DNA of 64,000 bases from Microbacterium foliorum (GTDB taxonomy: Bacteria; Actinomycetota; Actinomycetes; Actinomycetales; Microbacteriaceae). The stretch covers positions 3,534,001 to 3,598,000 of the forward strand of contig NZ_CP041040.1 of NCBI RefSeq assembly GCF_006385575.1, written 5' to 3'. The first letter of the stretch is position 1, and each line of letters starts with the position of its first letter. The notes under the pieces were generated by a model, which saw nothing but the letters and a program-made list of their open reading frames with translations, had not been told where the DNA came from and ran no database searches. Below are positions 17,344 through 26,032 of the stretch, one piece after another. A program made the position numbers and the translations under genes.

Positions 17344-18105
17344 TCAGGGCTGGGTTTCGAGGTGCTGGGCGACGACGACACGGTCCGCGGTGCGGGCGGC
17401 CGTCGGATAGAAGACGAGCAGGAGCGCGAGGCCGAGAGCGGCCCCGACGACCTGCGCCACGATGAACGGAACCACCGAGCCCGGCGCGATTCCGGCGAAT
17501 GTGTCGGTGAACATGCGCGCGATCGTCACAGCCGGGTTCGCGAACGACGTCGAGCTGGTGAACCAGTACGCCGCGCCGATGTACGCCCCGACCGCGGCAG
17601 CCGTCGCCGACGCCGTGCCCGTGCGGGCGAGTGCGAAGATCAACAGCACCAGACCGGCTGTGGCGACGACCTCGCCGACCAGGTGCCCGCCGGTCGCGCG
17701 GTCGTGGGATGAGAACGCCGGCGCCGTGTCGAACATCACCCCGGCGAGGAGGGTTCCCGCGATGCCGCCGACGATCTGCGCGAGCACGTAGGTCGGCAGG
17801 TCGCGCAGCGGCAGGCCCGTGCCCGCGCGGCGCCCGATCAGCCAATCGGCGATCGACACCACCGGGTTGAAGTGCCCGCCCGAGACGGGACCGAGCATCA
17901 GGATCAGCACCGCCAGGCCCAGCGCCGTCGTCAGACTGTTCTCGAGCAGCTGCAGCCCGACGTCTTCGGGAGACAGCCGCTGGGCGGCGATGCCCGACCC
18001 CACGACGATGGTGACGAGCAGTCCCGAGCCGACGAACTCGGCGGCAGCGCGACGCGGCAGGGAGGGGCGAAGGGGCTCGATGCGAGACGGAGGCGAGATG
18101 TTCAT
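17344..18105 (-). CDS. Aquaporin / aquaglyceroporin (AqpS-like arsenite channel)
   Basis: The 253-residue MIP-family channel has six transmembrane helices and the two pore loops HFNPVVS (NPV instead of NPA) and SFANPAVTIAR (canonical NPA plus the selectivity-filter Arg). It is divergent from an ArsR-ArsC gene and shares its promoter region. In Sinorhizobium meliloti AqpS replaces an arsenite pump by letting arsenite diffuse out; the same role is inferred here since no ArsB or Acr3 is present in the window. The start ATG 18105 lies 9 bp from the operator-like inverted repeat. Confidence 0.85.
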   Translation of the reverse strand: MNISPPSRIEPLRPSLPRRAAAEFVGSGLLVTIVVGSGIAAQRLSPEDVGLQLLENSLTTALGLAVLILMLGPVSGGHFNPVVSIADWLIGRRAGTGLPLRDLPTYVLAQIVGGIAGTLLAGVMFDTAPAFSSHDRATGGHLVGEVVATAGLVLLIFALARTGTASATAAAVGAYIGAAYWFTSSTSFANPAVTIARMFTDTFAGIAPGSVVPFIVAQVVGAALGLALLLVFYPTAARTADRVVVAQHLETQP

Positions 18106-18113
18106 GTCGACTC

Positions 18114-18146
18114 ATCTTGACCCGGGCCGGGTGCTTCAGTCAAGAT
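18114..18146. promoter_or_regulatory. Inverted repeat in the divergent ars promoter
   Basis: ATCTTGAC (18114-18121) and GTCAAGAT (18139-18146) form a perfect 8-bp inverted repeat with a 17-bp spacer between the aquaporin and ArsR-ArsC starts. The placement and the TTGA/TCAA core fit an ArsR-type operator controlling both directions. Confidence 0.6.
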
Positions 18147-18153
18147 TGAGACA

Positions 18154-18828
18154 ATGAACATTGAACAAACCACCGATGTCGACGCCCGTGCAGCGAAGCA
18201 CGCGGCGCTGGGCGACGCGTCCCGCCTGCGTATCGTCGACCTGCTGACTCTGGGCGATCTGTCCCCCACCGAGATCCGGGTGGCCCTGGGGCTTCCGGCG
18301 AACTTGATCACGCATCACCTGAACGCGCTCGAAGCCGTCGGGATCGTGGCGCGTTCGCGGTCGGAGGCCGACAAGCGGCGCAGCTACGTCCACCTGACCG
18401 ACACCGCACTGCACGGACTCACGCCGGGGCGGGTCGAGCGTGCGAGCCGGGTCGTGTTCGTCTGCACCGCGAACTCGGCCCGATCCCAGTTGGCCGCAGC
18501 GCTGTGGTCGGCCCACAGCAGCATCCCCGCATCGTCGGGGGGAACGCACCCCGCCGAGCGGATCGATCCTGGCGCAGTGGCCGCGGCAGATCGCCACTCC
18601 CTCGACCTCCCCGATGAGCCTCCCCGCGCTCTGGATGCCGTAGTGACCGACTCGGACTTCGTGGTGACCGTCTGCGACAACGCGCACGAAGAGCTCGGCG
18701 TCTCGGGTCACCTGCACTGGTCGATCCCCGACCCGGTGCGCGTCGGCTCCGTCGACGCCTTCGACACCGCCTACGACGAGCTGGAGCGCCGGATCATCCA
18801 GCTCGCTCCCCGTCTCGCCGCGAGCTGA
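18154..18828 (+). CDS. ArsR-type regulator fused to an arsenate reductase-like (LMW phosphatase) domain
   Basis: The 224-residue protein joins an ArsR winged helix (residues about 12-90; LGDASRLRIVDLL, LPANLITHHLNALEAVGIV) to a low-molecular-weight phosphatase/arsenate reductase domain with the P-loop VCTANSARS (Cys104, Arg110). The regulatory half has no cysteine at all, so it cannot sense arsenite by the usual three-Cys site. Only two cysteines exist, Cys104 and one near residue 172. The fusion implies that binding or catalysis in the phosphatase domain controls DNA binding. It is divergent from the aquaporin and precedes a second ArsC. Confidence 0.88.
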   Translation: MNIEQTTDVDARAAKHAALGDASRLRIVDLLTLGDLSPTEIRVALGLPANLITHHLNALEAVGIVARSRSEADKRRSYVHLTDTALHGLTPGRVERASRVVFVCTANSARSQLAAALWSAHSSIPASSGGTHPAERIDPGAVAAADRHSLDLPDEPPRALDAVVTDSDFVVTVCDNAHEELGVSGHLHWSIPDPVRVGSVDAFDTAYDELERRIIQLAPRLAAS

Positions 18829-18849
18829 TCCCCACAAGAAAGAGAACCC

Positions 18850-19248
18850 GTGACCGACACCGCCCCGACCGTCCTGTTCATCTGCCAGCACAACGCCGGC
18901 CGCTCGCAGCTCGGCGCCGCTCTGCTGCAGCACCTGGCCGGCGATCGCTTCGTCGCGACCTCCGCGGGTCTCTCACCCTCCGACGAGGTGAACCCGGCAG
19001 TGGCCGCCACGGTCGCAGAGCTCGGCATGGACATCACCGACCGTGTGCCCCGCGCCGTCACGAGCGACGACCTCGACGCGGCCGATGTCGTGGTGCTGAT
19101 GAAGCCAGGGCTCGCGCTGCCCTCGACCCCCAGCGGCGAGGTGCTGGAGTGGTCGTTCCCGAACCCCGAGTCGTGGGATGCCGACGCGGTGCGCCCGCTG
19201 CGCGAGGCCGTCGCCGCGAAGATCCAGGAGACACTGCTCAGGCGCTGA
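18850..19248 (+). CDS. arsC: Arsenate reductase ArsC (LMW phosphatase-type, probably mycothiol-dependent)
   Basis: The 132-residue protein carries the P-loop FICQHNAGRSQLG with nucleophile Cys12 and Arg18, followed by VATSAGLSPSDEVNPAVA and an Asp-rich C-terminal region. It lacks the downstream Cys pair of thioredoxin-type ArsC. This pattern matches actinobacterial enzymes that use mycothiol and mycoredoxin, as in Corynebacterium ArsC1/ArsC2. GTG 18850 follows an AAAGAGAA ribosome site. It lies 21 nt after the ArsR-ArsC fusion and is presumably cotranscribed with it. Confidence 0.88.
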   Translation: MTDTAPTVLFICQHNAGRSQLGAALLQHLAGDRFVATSAGLSPSDEVNPAVAATVAELGMDITDRVPRAVTSDDLDAADVVVLMKPGLALPSTPSGEVLEWSFPNPESWDADAVRPLREAVAAKIQETLLRR

Positions 19249-19288
19249 GCGCGAAACGGGGGTGCGACCGGCGCACCGAGGGCGTCGG

Positions 19289-19840
19289 TCAGAGCTCGGC
19301 AGGGAACCCCGGCAGACCGTCGATGCTCACCGCGTTGCGGGAAGCGCGGTATTCGGCCATGCCGTCCTCCCCCTTCTTGTCCGCCTGAAGGCGGAGAAGG
19401 TCGCGTTCGCCTTTCAGCTCCATGACCGGCACGCCCCACCCGCACGAATCGCTGACGCGCGTGACGTGCACCGTGATGACGGCTCGAGTGCTCGGGTGCT
19501 CCGGATGCCGCGAGGCCACCTCGTCGAAGCCAGGTTGCCCGGGAAGGAAGACCTCGCCCCGGCCGTGCAGCCGAACGATGCGGGGCCTGCTGTCGAACGA
19601 GTTGAACATGAGACACACGCGGCCGTTCTCGCGGATGTGCGCGATCGTCTCGACGCCGCTGCCGGTGTAGTCGACCCAGCCGACCCGATGCTCGTCCAGA
19701 ACCGAGAACGAGTCGTGGCCGCGGGGCGACATGTTCACGTGCCCCTCCGCCCCGAGGGGCGCTGTGGCCACGAACCACAGGGGTTGCTTCTCGATCCACT
19801 GCTTCAGGTTCTGGTCGATGGAATCGAAGACTTTGGCCAC
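19289..19840 (-). CDS. Pyridoxamine 5'-phosphate oxidase family protein (FMN-binding split barrel)
   Basis: The 183-residue protein starts at GTG 19840 with MAKVFDSIDQNLKQWIEKQP and has WFVATAPLGAEGHVNMSPRG, typical of the PNPOx-like split-barrel family. It also has GVETIAHIRENGRVCLMF and RIVRLHGRGEVF. Such proteins bind FMN or F420; many actinobacterial members use F420, but the cofactor cannot be fixed from sequence. It is convergent with arsC, and no functional link is evident. Confidence 0.85.
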   Translation of the reverse strand: MAKVFDSIDQNLKQWIEKQPLWFVATAPLGAEGHVNMSPRGHDSFSVLDEHRVGWVDYTGSGVETIAHIRENGRVCLMFNSFDSRPRIVRLHGRGEVFLPGQPGFDEVASRHPEHPSTRAVITVHVTRVSDSCGWGVPVMELKGERDLLRLQADKKGEDGMAEYRASRNAVSIDGLPGFPAEL

Positions 19841-19913
19841 GGTCGAAGGCTACTCCTGCTGCATCCGTGCGAATCTCGCCCGTACATCCCGGCGTGAGTC
19901 CGCCGGATCCGGC

Positions 19914-20108
19914 CTACTTCGCGAGACGGCTGCGAACAGCGCGCTCGGTGAGCACGGTGAGATAGTCGGTGACCCTGCTGTTCGAGATCTTTCCGAGTTC
20001 CTCGACGGCGAGCGACGAGATGTGCTCATGCTGGACTTCGGGATAGCGCTCAGCCAGTCGATCGGTGACTTGCTTCACGATCTCTTGAGGGTCGATGTTT
20101 GTGGCCAC
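19914..20108 (-). CDS. Small three-helix-bundle (DUF3562-like) protein
   Basis: About 64 residues, starting at a weakly supported GTG 20108. The ERYPEVQHEHISSLAVEELG and VTDYLTVLTERAVRSRL segments match the three-helix-bundle dimerisation domain proteins common in actinobacteria. No good ribosome site is visible, and the frame stays open upstream, so the start is uncertain. It marks the last ordinary gene before the accessory island. Confidence 0.55.
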   Translation of the reverse strand: MATNIDPQEIVKQVTDRLAERYPEVQHEHISSLAVEELGKISNSRVTDYLTVLTERAVRSRLAK

Positions 20109-20304
20109 AGCGGCATCGTACGCCGAGAGGGCGGCCCAGCCTAGAGCGGGATTCGGGCCCGATCGATCAGTTGAATGTAGGTTCCGTGGTGAAACGTCCA
20201 GACACGCCGCGCGTTCCACAGTAGTTGTCCGCTGAATCGGGCGCAGCTTCCGCGGCATATGGCCAAAATCTTCACCGCGGCATCAGGCCCGCCAGACGGA
20301 CCAG

Positions 20305-20550
20305 TCACGTGCCGACGTGCGATGCACGGCGAAGGTCGTAGATCCGAAACGCTTCGCTCAGCGTCATCGCACCTGTCGCCAGGGCCGGGCCGACGTCAAC
20401 CTCGAGATCCCCGTAGAGGCGAGCGACGGAGTGATTCCCCTCCGCCGCGATCGGATCGCTCCGTTCGAGACGCATCAAGCCGAAGTGGTATTGGCCATGG
20501 GCGGCCGCGCTGCCCGTGCGCCAGATCGATTGAGTCGCTCCGATGAGAAG
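20305..20550 (-). pseudogene. 3' fragment of an unknown gene cut off by the IS21-type element
   Basis: The minus-strand frame runs from the left end of the IS21-type element to a stop at 20305, giving 81 codons. The segment reads like real protein: QSIWRTGSAAAHGQYHFGLM and GAMTLSEAFRIYDLRRAS. No matching 5' part was found beyond the right end of the element, so flanking DNA has probably been deleted. I do not recognise the family; the AAHGQ motif recalls hypothetical proteins of mobile islands. Confidence 0.6.
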
Positions 20551-20721
20551 TGAGTATTCGGCTTGCTGAGCGCCGCGCGTATCGCGGTCGGGCACCGCGT
20601 CGCCGTGGGCGTGATCGTCGCCGTGAGCGCCACCGGATCGTCGATGTGAGCGCCACCTGTCGCGCGGGTTTCTAGGCTCCTTCTGCCGCGTGGCCACTCA
20701 CGCGGCAGAAGGAGCAACCGA

Positions 20722-22314
20722 ATGGTACGAAAGATCAAGGCGAAGCTCGTGCTTCGCCTCCGAGCGGAGGGCCTCTCGCGGCGACAGATCGCCGCGCAGG
20801 GCATGTCCCGGCACTCCGTGGACGCGGTCATCGCCGCCGCTGACGCGGCGGGCATCGACTTCGGCGATGTCGCCGACGTGGCGGACGCGGACGTGTATGT
20901 GCGCCTGTTTCCCGGTCGGGGCGAGCATCACAGCGTCTACGCCCAGCCGGACTGGGGCGAGGTCCACAGGGAGCTCGCTCGTGTCGGGGTCACGTTGAAG
21001 CTCCTGCATGGCGAGTATCGCGATGCCTGCCAGGCGACGGGGACGGCCGCGATGGGCTATGACCGGTTCTGCAAGACCTACCAGCAGCATGTCCTCGTCG
21101 CCGGGTTGACGTCGCGCGTCGGCCACAAGGCCGGCCAGAGCGTCGAGGTCGACTGGTCCGGCAAGACGATGAGCCTCGCCTCGGTGACGGGCGAGCGCAC
21201 GCGGGTGTTCTTGTTCGTCGCGTGTCTGCCGTTCTCCCGGTACGCGTTCTGCTGGCCGTCGCTGGACATGAAGCAGGAAGCATGGCTGCGCGCGCATCAG
21301 GCGATGTTCGACTGGTTCGGCAGGAGCGTTCCACGGATCGTTCCAGACAATCTCAGAACGGGCGTGATCTCGCATCCGGCCGAGGGCGAGGTCGTCCTCA
21401 ACGACGCGTATCGCGAGCTCGCTGCGCACTACTGCGCGGCGGTGCTGCCGGGCAGGGTCCGGAAGCCAAAAGACAAGGCGAGTGTCGAAAACACCGTCAG
21501 CGGGGTCGCGACCTGGGTGATCGCGGCGCTGCGGGACGAGCAGTTCGCGACGCTGCCGGAGCTGCGCGAGGCGATCTACGAGCGGATGGACGCCTATAAC
21601 GCGGCGCCGTTCCAGAAGCGCGCAGGGTCGAGGCTGTCGGTGTTCGAGGCGGAAGAGAAGCCGCTGCTGCGGCCGCTGCCGGCGGTCGCGTACGAGATCA
21701 GTCGCTGGTTCTACGGCAGGCGGGTCCTTAAGGACGGGCATGTGGTGTTCGAGAAGAACTTCTACTCGGTCCCTTACGCGCACGTCGGGCGGGCTGTCGA
21801 TCTGCGCGTCACCGAACGGGCGTTGGAGGTGTTCGACGGCGATGCGCGGTTGACGAGTCATCTCCTCGCGCCGGTGGGGGTCACGGGCGAGCACTACACG
21901 CACGACAGTGACCTTCCGGACGGTCCGCGGTATCGCCAGTGGGATGCCGAACGCGTCCGGGAGTGGGCGGCCCGGGTCGGGGAGAACACCACGACGATCG
22001 TGAAAGGGATCTTCGAGTCCGTGCCCGTTGACGAGCAGGGCCTGGACGCGGCTCTCGCGGTGCTGCGCCTCACCCGACGCTACTCGGCCGGCAGGGTCGA
22101 GGCCGCCGCGCGTGTCGCACTCGGGTCACAGGTCCGTTCGCCGCGTTACGCGCACCTGCGACCGATCCTGGAGACCGGGCAAGACGCGCCGCCGGCCCGG
22201 CGACGGCCACGGTTCGAGCCATCGTCACCGCCATCGTCATCGCTGGGCGACGCGTCCGCGGAGCCAGCGGGGTACGTCCGCGGGGCGGACTACTACGCGG
22301 GAGAAGACCGGTGA
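20722..22314 (+). CDS. istA: IS21 family transposase IstA
   Basis: The 530-residue transposase has an N-terminal helix-turn-helix (LVLRLRAEGLSRRQIAAQGMSR) and an rve/DDE integrase core including VEVDWSGKT and IVPDNLRTGV. The catalytic Glu region is KDKASVENTV. The C-terminal part includes the Mu-type beta barrel (NFYSVPYAHVGR). AGAAGGAG precedes ATG 20722. It overlaps istB by four bases. The reading frame is intact, so the element may be active. Confidence 0.93.
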   Translation: MVRKIKAKLVLRLRAEGLSRRQIAAQGMSRHSVDAVIAAADAAGIDFGDVADVADADVYVRLFPGRGEHHSVYAQPDWGEVHRELARVGVTLKLLHGEYRDACQATGTAAMGYDRFCKTYQQHVLVAGLTSRVGHKAGQSVEVDWSGKTMSLASVTGERTRVFLFVACLPFSRYAFCWPSLDMKQEAWLRAHQAMFDWFGRSVPRIVPDNLRTGVISHPAEGEVVLNDAYRELAAHYCAAVLPGRVRKPKDKASVENTVSGVATWVIAALRDEQFATLPELREAIYERMDAYNAAPFQKRAGSRLSVFEAEEKPLLRPLPAVAYEISRWFYGRRVLKDGHVVFEKNFYSVPYAHVGRAVDLRVTERALEVFDGDARLTSHLLAPVGVTGEHYTHDSDLPDGPRYRQWDAERVREWAARVGENTTTIVKGIFESVPVDEQGLDAALAVLRLTRRYSAGRVEAAARVALGSQVRSPRYAHLRPILETGQDAPPARRRPRFEPSSPPSSSLGDASAEPAGYVRGADYYAGEDR

Positions 22315-23060
22315 GCCGGATCGACAGCGAGTCCAAGCGCAAGCTGCGCGAGATGGGCGTGAGCGTCTTGCTGGACGCGTTCGAAGCGCAAGACGACACC
22401 CTCACCCTGGGGATGGCGTTCGAAGAGCGCGTCAAGCTCGCCGTCGACGACGCCCACGCCGCGTTCACGCAGTCCAAGGTCGAGGGCCTCATCCGACGGG
22501 CAGGGCTGCGTTACCCGGACGCGGACCTGCGTCGTGTCGATCTGATCGAGCAGCGCGGCCTGGACCGGGGTGTTCTCGCTCAGCTGGGGACGTGTTCGTT
22601 CATCACCCAGCAACAGAACGTCGTCTTCCAAGGCTTCACCGGGTCGGGGAAGTCGTACCTCGGGTCCGCGCTGGCGAAGCAGGCCTGCCAGCACCGCTAT
22701 CGGGCCCACTACATCCGCATGCCCGACCTCGAGGAAGCATGGGCGACGGCGCAGGACAAGCCCGGCGGGCGAGAGAAGTGGTTGCGGAAGTACTCATCGT
22801 TCACGCTCCTCGTGATCGATGAGTGGCTCCTCGACCCGCCCGACGATGATGTCAGATCGATGCTGCTGGAGCTGCTCGAGCGCCGCTACGACGCCGTCTC
22901 GACGGTGTTCTGCACGCAGTACGCGAAGAAGGACTGGCATCAGCGGCTCGGGTCAGGTGTTCACGCGGACGCGATCATGGATCGCATCGTTCACAACACG
23001 ATCTGGATCACGACCGGGGAGATGAACATGCGCGAACAGGCCGCGACGGCGACGCGGTGA
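22311..23060 (+). CDS. istB: IS21 family helper ATPase IstB
   Basis: The 249-residue AAA+ ATPase carries Walker A GFTGSGKSYLGSALA and Walker B LLVIDEWLLDPPDD, with the sensor region AVSTVFCTQYAKKDW. IstB stimulates IstA and guides target choice. The start is GTG 22311, overlapping the istA stop. Its length and motifs fit the family without visible damage. Confidence 0.93.
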   Translation: MSRIDSESKRKLREMGVSVLLDAFEAQDDTLTLGMAFEERVKLAVDDAHAAFTQSKVEGLIRRAGLRYPDADLRRVDLIEQRGLDRGVLAQLGTCSFITQQQNVVFQGFTGSGKSYLGSALAKQACQHRYRAHYIRMPDLEEAWATAQDKPGGREKWLRKYSSFTLLVIDEWLLDPPDDDVRSMLLELLERRYDAVSTVFCTQYAKKDWHQRLGSGVHADAIMDRIVHNTIWITTGEMNMREQAATATR

Positions 23061-23181
23061 TCACAGCGTCGGTGAGCGTCGACATGCGCGGCGCTCACCG
23101 ACGCTCCTGCTGGCGCTGAACCGCGATATCGAGTGGCGCTCGACCGCAATAATCAGCGGCGCTCACACCGCCGAATACTCA

Positions 23182-23560
23182 TTTCATGCTTCGACGCTAT
23201 CGCGCAGTATGACGTTCCCGCAGAAACGATGCCGGGGGCATCGAGGCGGCCAGGTCTGCTGTCGATACTGGCGTTCCGCAGGGCACCCTGGGCACCTGGG
23301 TACGTAGTATCGGGAGGAGCATCCCGACCTGTGAGCGGACCTGGAGAAGGGCGGCTTTTCGATCGCATGGCGGTGTCGGGTTCCGCCGATGTCTCCGACG
23401 TCGTCCTACCGGTAGCGGAACCGGAAACCGACAACAGCGCCACACAGCGCTGTTCGATGCCGTGCCGGCCGAATACGACGACGTCTGCGACGATCGATAG
23501 CCGAATCAGTCGAGCGCGCTCCGTGCTCTGAGTGCTCAATAGGCAGGTTCGAGACGGTCG
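23182..23560. other. Gap with a possible degenerate recombinase/OrfA remnant
   Basis: One plus-strand frame reads AARSAVDTGVPQGTLGTWVR near 23245, similar to the helix-turn-helix of transposase OrfA or small terminase proteins. It is not preceded by a good start and ends without a complete domain. I treat it as a possible remnant only. The rest of the gap lacks recognisable features. Confidence 0.3.
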
Positions 23561-24280
23561 TTACGAACGTTTCCCGAGCCTGCCGTGCGATGTACCGCGA
23601 CCAATCGTCGCTCGTGGACGGTCGAACAACAGCGCCGTCGTCCCCGCGGTGATCGCCGCCAGCGCCCACCAGAGTCCGGCCGCGGTTCCGCCGGTGCCAG
23701 GGAGCGGCTCATCGGGATCACCGGGTTGGTCTCCCGGTTCGCTCGGAATGATCGCTTCGTCGTGTGCCAGTGTCACGCGCAGAGCGAACGATGCGCGATC
23801 CACGCGCAGATCCGCACCCGACGTGGCATCGTGCGGAAAGACCAAGGCGATATCGAGGGCGACGACCTGCGTGGGATCGACGCGGGAGCCGTAAAGCTGG
23901 GCGTCCGACAGCTCAGAGAACGACACCTCGACGCTGGCGGAACCTTGCTCGCGCACAACGAGGGCGAGCTCGTCGTAGAACGGATCCGGCGAGCTCGACG
24001 CCAGGGCGACATCTTCGGCGATAATCGTCAGCGTCGCCGCGTCCTCAGAGTCGTTGCGCACGAACAACGTCGTCATGAGCACGTCGCCCGGAACCAACGT
24101 CGCCGGCTCGAATAGTGCTGGCAGGTCGTCGTGCCAGGTGACCCCGTCGTAACTCAGGCGCAATTGCGATGCAACGGGGGAATCGGCGGCGTACGCGTCG
24201 TCCACGAATATCGTCGACGCCATCGAGAGCAGGAGCGCGGTTGCCGAGAGTGCGATAGCGGCGCTACACGAGAGCCTCAT
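23561..24280 (-). CDS. LPXTG-type cell-wall surface protein of the SipW operon
   Basis: The 239-residue protein has an N-terminal signal peptide (about residues 1-31, ending in DDAYAADS) and a beta-rich mature domain with SQLRLSYDGVTWHDDLPALF. At the C-terminus LPGTGG is followed by a hydrophobic helix and the basic tail RGTSHGRLGKRS. That layout is a sortase sorting signal. It is the last gene of the operon and overlaps the signal peptidase gene by ATGA. It may anchor the exported subunits to the wall; that role is inferred from context. Confidence 0.72.
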   Translation of the reverse strand: MRLSCSAAIALSATALLLSMASTIFVDDAYAADSPVASQLRLSYDGVTWHDDLPALFEPATLVPGDVLMTTLFVRNDSEDAATLTIIAEDVALASSSPDPFYDELALVVREQGSASVEVSFSELSDAQLYGSRVDPTQVVALDIALVFPHDATSGADLRVDRASFALRVTLAHDEAIIPSEPGDQPGDPDEPLPGTGGTAAGLWWALAAITAGTTALLFDRPRATIGRGTSHGRLGKRS

Positions 24281-24873
24281 CTGGGTTGCCTTCTCATCAG
24301 TGCGCGGAGGAGGGTGAAGACGGCATAGCCGATGAGGAGTCCCCCGAGTGCTCCGACGATCCAGCCCCGCTCCGTAACGCCGAATAAGGTGGTGACGTAT
24401 CCCACGTAGGGCACGGAGTAGACCACCTTGCCCATCACCTGGTCTCCCACAATCGGCTGGTCGTCTGCGCCGTTGTTGTCGCCGCGCGTCGTGAACGTAA
24501 GGTCACCGTCGGCCTGGTATCCGACTTCGACGATGCGGTGTGTCACGAGCATCGGGTCGTCGGAGACCGGCTGGAACGTCACGACGTCTCCGATCGCCAG
24601 AGTCTCCGGGTCGACGGACTGCGAGACCACCAGGGTGCCCGGGGCCAAGACCGGCTCCATCGACGAGGTAAGCACGGCGAGAGGAACGGCCCCGATCAGC
24701 CGCGGGATAACGAGCACGAGTGCGACGACGGCCATGACCAGCGCGAACACGACCCACCCGATGAAACGCAACAGTCCGCGCCACGGGCGAGGTTGTGTGT
24801 GCTCGATCGGCGCCTCAGCGTCGCATTCGCCGAGCTTGTCGGCCGGGGTCGGTGCGTGCTGCGTCATGATCAT
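24277..24873 (-). CDS. sipW: SipW-type signal peptidase I
   Basis: The 198-residue membrane peptidase has two predicted transmembrane helices. Its catalytic Ser is in AVLTSSMEPVLAPGTLVV and its His is in MLVTHRIVEV, with the RGDNNGADDQPI box next; His in place of Lys marks the ER/SipW type. SipW enzymes cleave the special signal peptides of TasA-like proteins. Here it overlaps the flanking genes by ATGA on both sides, and two substrates with the matching signal are encoded upstream. ATG 24873 was chosen because of the overlap. Confidence 0.9.
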   Translation of the reverse strand: MIMTQHAPTPADKLGECDAEAPIEHTQPRPWRGLLRFIGWVVFALVMAVVALVLVIPRLIGAVPLAVLTSSMEPVLAPGTLVVSQSVDPETLAIGDVVTFQPVSDDPMLVTHRIVEVGYQADGDLTFTTRGDNNGADDQPIVGDQVMGKVVYSVPYVGYVTTLFGVTERGWIVGALGGLLIGYAVFTLLRALMRRQPR

Positions 24874-25418
24874 GTCTGGCAGTAGCTCTGGCTGAGGTCC
24901 GGCTGAGGATAGATCGTGATTGTGTTGCTCTTGGGGCCCAGCCAACCGCTGGCGTAGACCGGTCGCACATACACTTGCATCGGTGAGTTGTCGGGCGGCA
25001 GGTTGTAGAACTCGGTGCCGCGGCCGTGGAACAGGTAGTTGTACTGACTCGGATTGTCCAACGGCGCGGAACTGGGTGCCCACAGCTGGTCCCGTGTCAC
25101 GCCGCCGACGATCCGGTAGACCCTGAAGTTGCTGAACACCGGCGCGATCTGATCGCGGTACAGATACTGCACGACCTGAAAGTCCGCGCCGATGCTGTCC
25201 GCGTATCCGTTGTGAAACTGTGGTCCTCGGCAACTCAGCCATTGCCCGTTACTCACGGTGATTGCCGGGTAGCCCGCCGTGGCGGAGACCGAGGCTTGTG
25301 CGTTCGCCGACCATTGCGCCGAAGCGGGGAGCGCTAGTGCGCCCGCACCGATCATGAGGAGCGCCGCGAGCGGCAGCTGCCATCGCCGCCGTCTACGCGA
25401 TTGCTCCCGCGCGCTCAT
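24870..25418 (-). CDS. Secreted hypothetical protein of the SipW operon
   Basis: The 182-residue protein has a basic RRRRRWQLPLAALLMIGAGA signal region, cleavage probably after ALPASAQ, followed by WSANAQASVSATAGYP. It has the general look of the alternate-signal proteins (short W/S/A-rich segment after the hydrophobic core) but lacks the ALWSDS signature. The mature part is aromatic and Pro-rich with two cysteines. It overlaps both neighbours by ATGA. The function is unknown; a pilin-like or matrix component is plausible. Confidence 0.65.
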   Translation of the reverse strand: MSAREQSRRRRRWQLPLAALLMIGAGALALPASAQWSANAQASVSATAGYPAITVSNGQWLSCRGPQFHNGYADSIGADFQVVQYLYRDQIAPVFSNFRVYRIVGGVTRDQLWAPSSAPLDNPSQYNYLFHGRGTEFYNLPPDNSPMQVYVRPVYASGWLGPKSNTITIYPQPDLSQSYCQT

Positions 25419-26005
25419 CGGGTGCCCTCACCCGTCGCGGTGATGGTAAAGGTCGTCGCCGCCCCGCTGAGCTCGATGCCGCCGACGTCGGGCGGAGTTC
25501 CAGCTGGGATCGTGAACCGTATGCACAAGTGGGTCGTCGCGGAATCCGCAGCCGGAGCAACGAGTGACTCGGTTACGACCAGTGCGCTCAGTTCTGTGAA
25601 GCCCCCACCGCTGCCGTACACCTGCATCCCGTCGGGTAGTCCGGTGGATGCGCAGGAGGCTCCCGCATCGCTCTGGGTGAAGACCTGAGCGTCAATGATG
25701 CCGTACAGCGTCGACGAGGCCGACGAGGTGTCAGAGAGGATGGCTGCGAGCGTGTAGTCGAGCCCGAGATTGCCGGATGCCTGGCCGGCGAGCGCGATCT
25801 TCGTGGCGATGACGCCACCAGGGTAGAGACCGCTTAACGGTCCGATCGTCACCTGTGATTGCCCGTTCATCGTGAGTTTCAGGGTGCCCGAGTTAACGGT
25901 GGTGCCTTCGACGGCCTCGGAATCGTTCCACAGCGCCGCAGTCGTACCGGTCCCCACGAGGAGGACCAGCGCGACCGCTGCGATGGTGACGGCGAGACGT
26001 TTCAA
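25415..26005 (-). CDS. Alternate-type signal peptide (TasA/camelysin-like) exported protein 2
   Basis: The 196-residue protein starts MKRLAVTIAAVALVLLVG and has AALWNDSEAVEGTTVNSGTL just after the hydrophobic segment. This is the alternate signal signature recognised by SipW-type peptidases (RER_14450-like families). The mature region is beta-rich with LKLTMNGQSQVTIGPL and two Cys in the middle. Such proteins assemble into extracellular fibres in Bacillus. It is one of two such substrates in this operon. Confidence 0.82.
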   Translation of the reverse strand: MKRLAVTIAAVALVLLVGTGTTAALWNDSEAVEGTTVNSGTLKLTMNGQSQVTIGPLSGLYPGGVIATKIALAGQASGNLGLDYTLAAILSDTSSASSTLYGIIDAQVFTQSDAGASCASTGLPDGMQVYGSGGGFTELSALVVTESLVAPAADSATTHLCIRFTIPAGTPPDVGGIELSGAATTFTITATGEGTR

Positions 26006-26032
26006 ACGGGCTTCCGTATCCGGGCGCGGGCG

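Larger units (their letters stand above)
20551..23181 (+). mobile_element. IS21-family insertion sequence (complete istA-istB)
   Basis: The element is bounded by the inverted repeats TGAGTATTCGGC at 20551 and its complement ending at 23181. Further internal GAGCGCC repeats lie inside both ends, as in IS21 elements that have multiple transposase-binding sites. It begins TG and ends CA, the family rule. It is about 2.63 kb and carries intact istA and istB. No matching 4-8 bp target duplication is visible on the flanks, which suggests a later deletion or rearrangement. Confidence 0.88.

Noticed and set aside
20541..23190. Target-site duplication of the IS21 element
   Set aside because: Left flank GAGAAG and right flank TTTCAT do not match; only the terminal repeats are clear.
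23182..23560. A functional transposase or recombinase gene
   Set aside because: Only one helix-turn-helix-like stretch is visible, without a start, ribosome site or catalytic domain.
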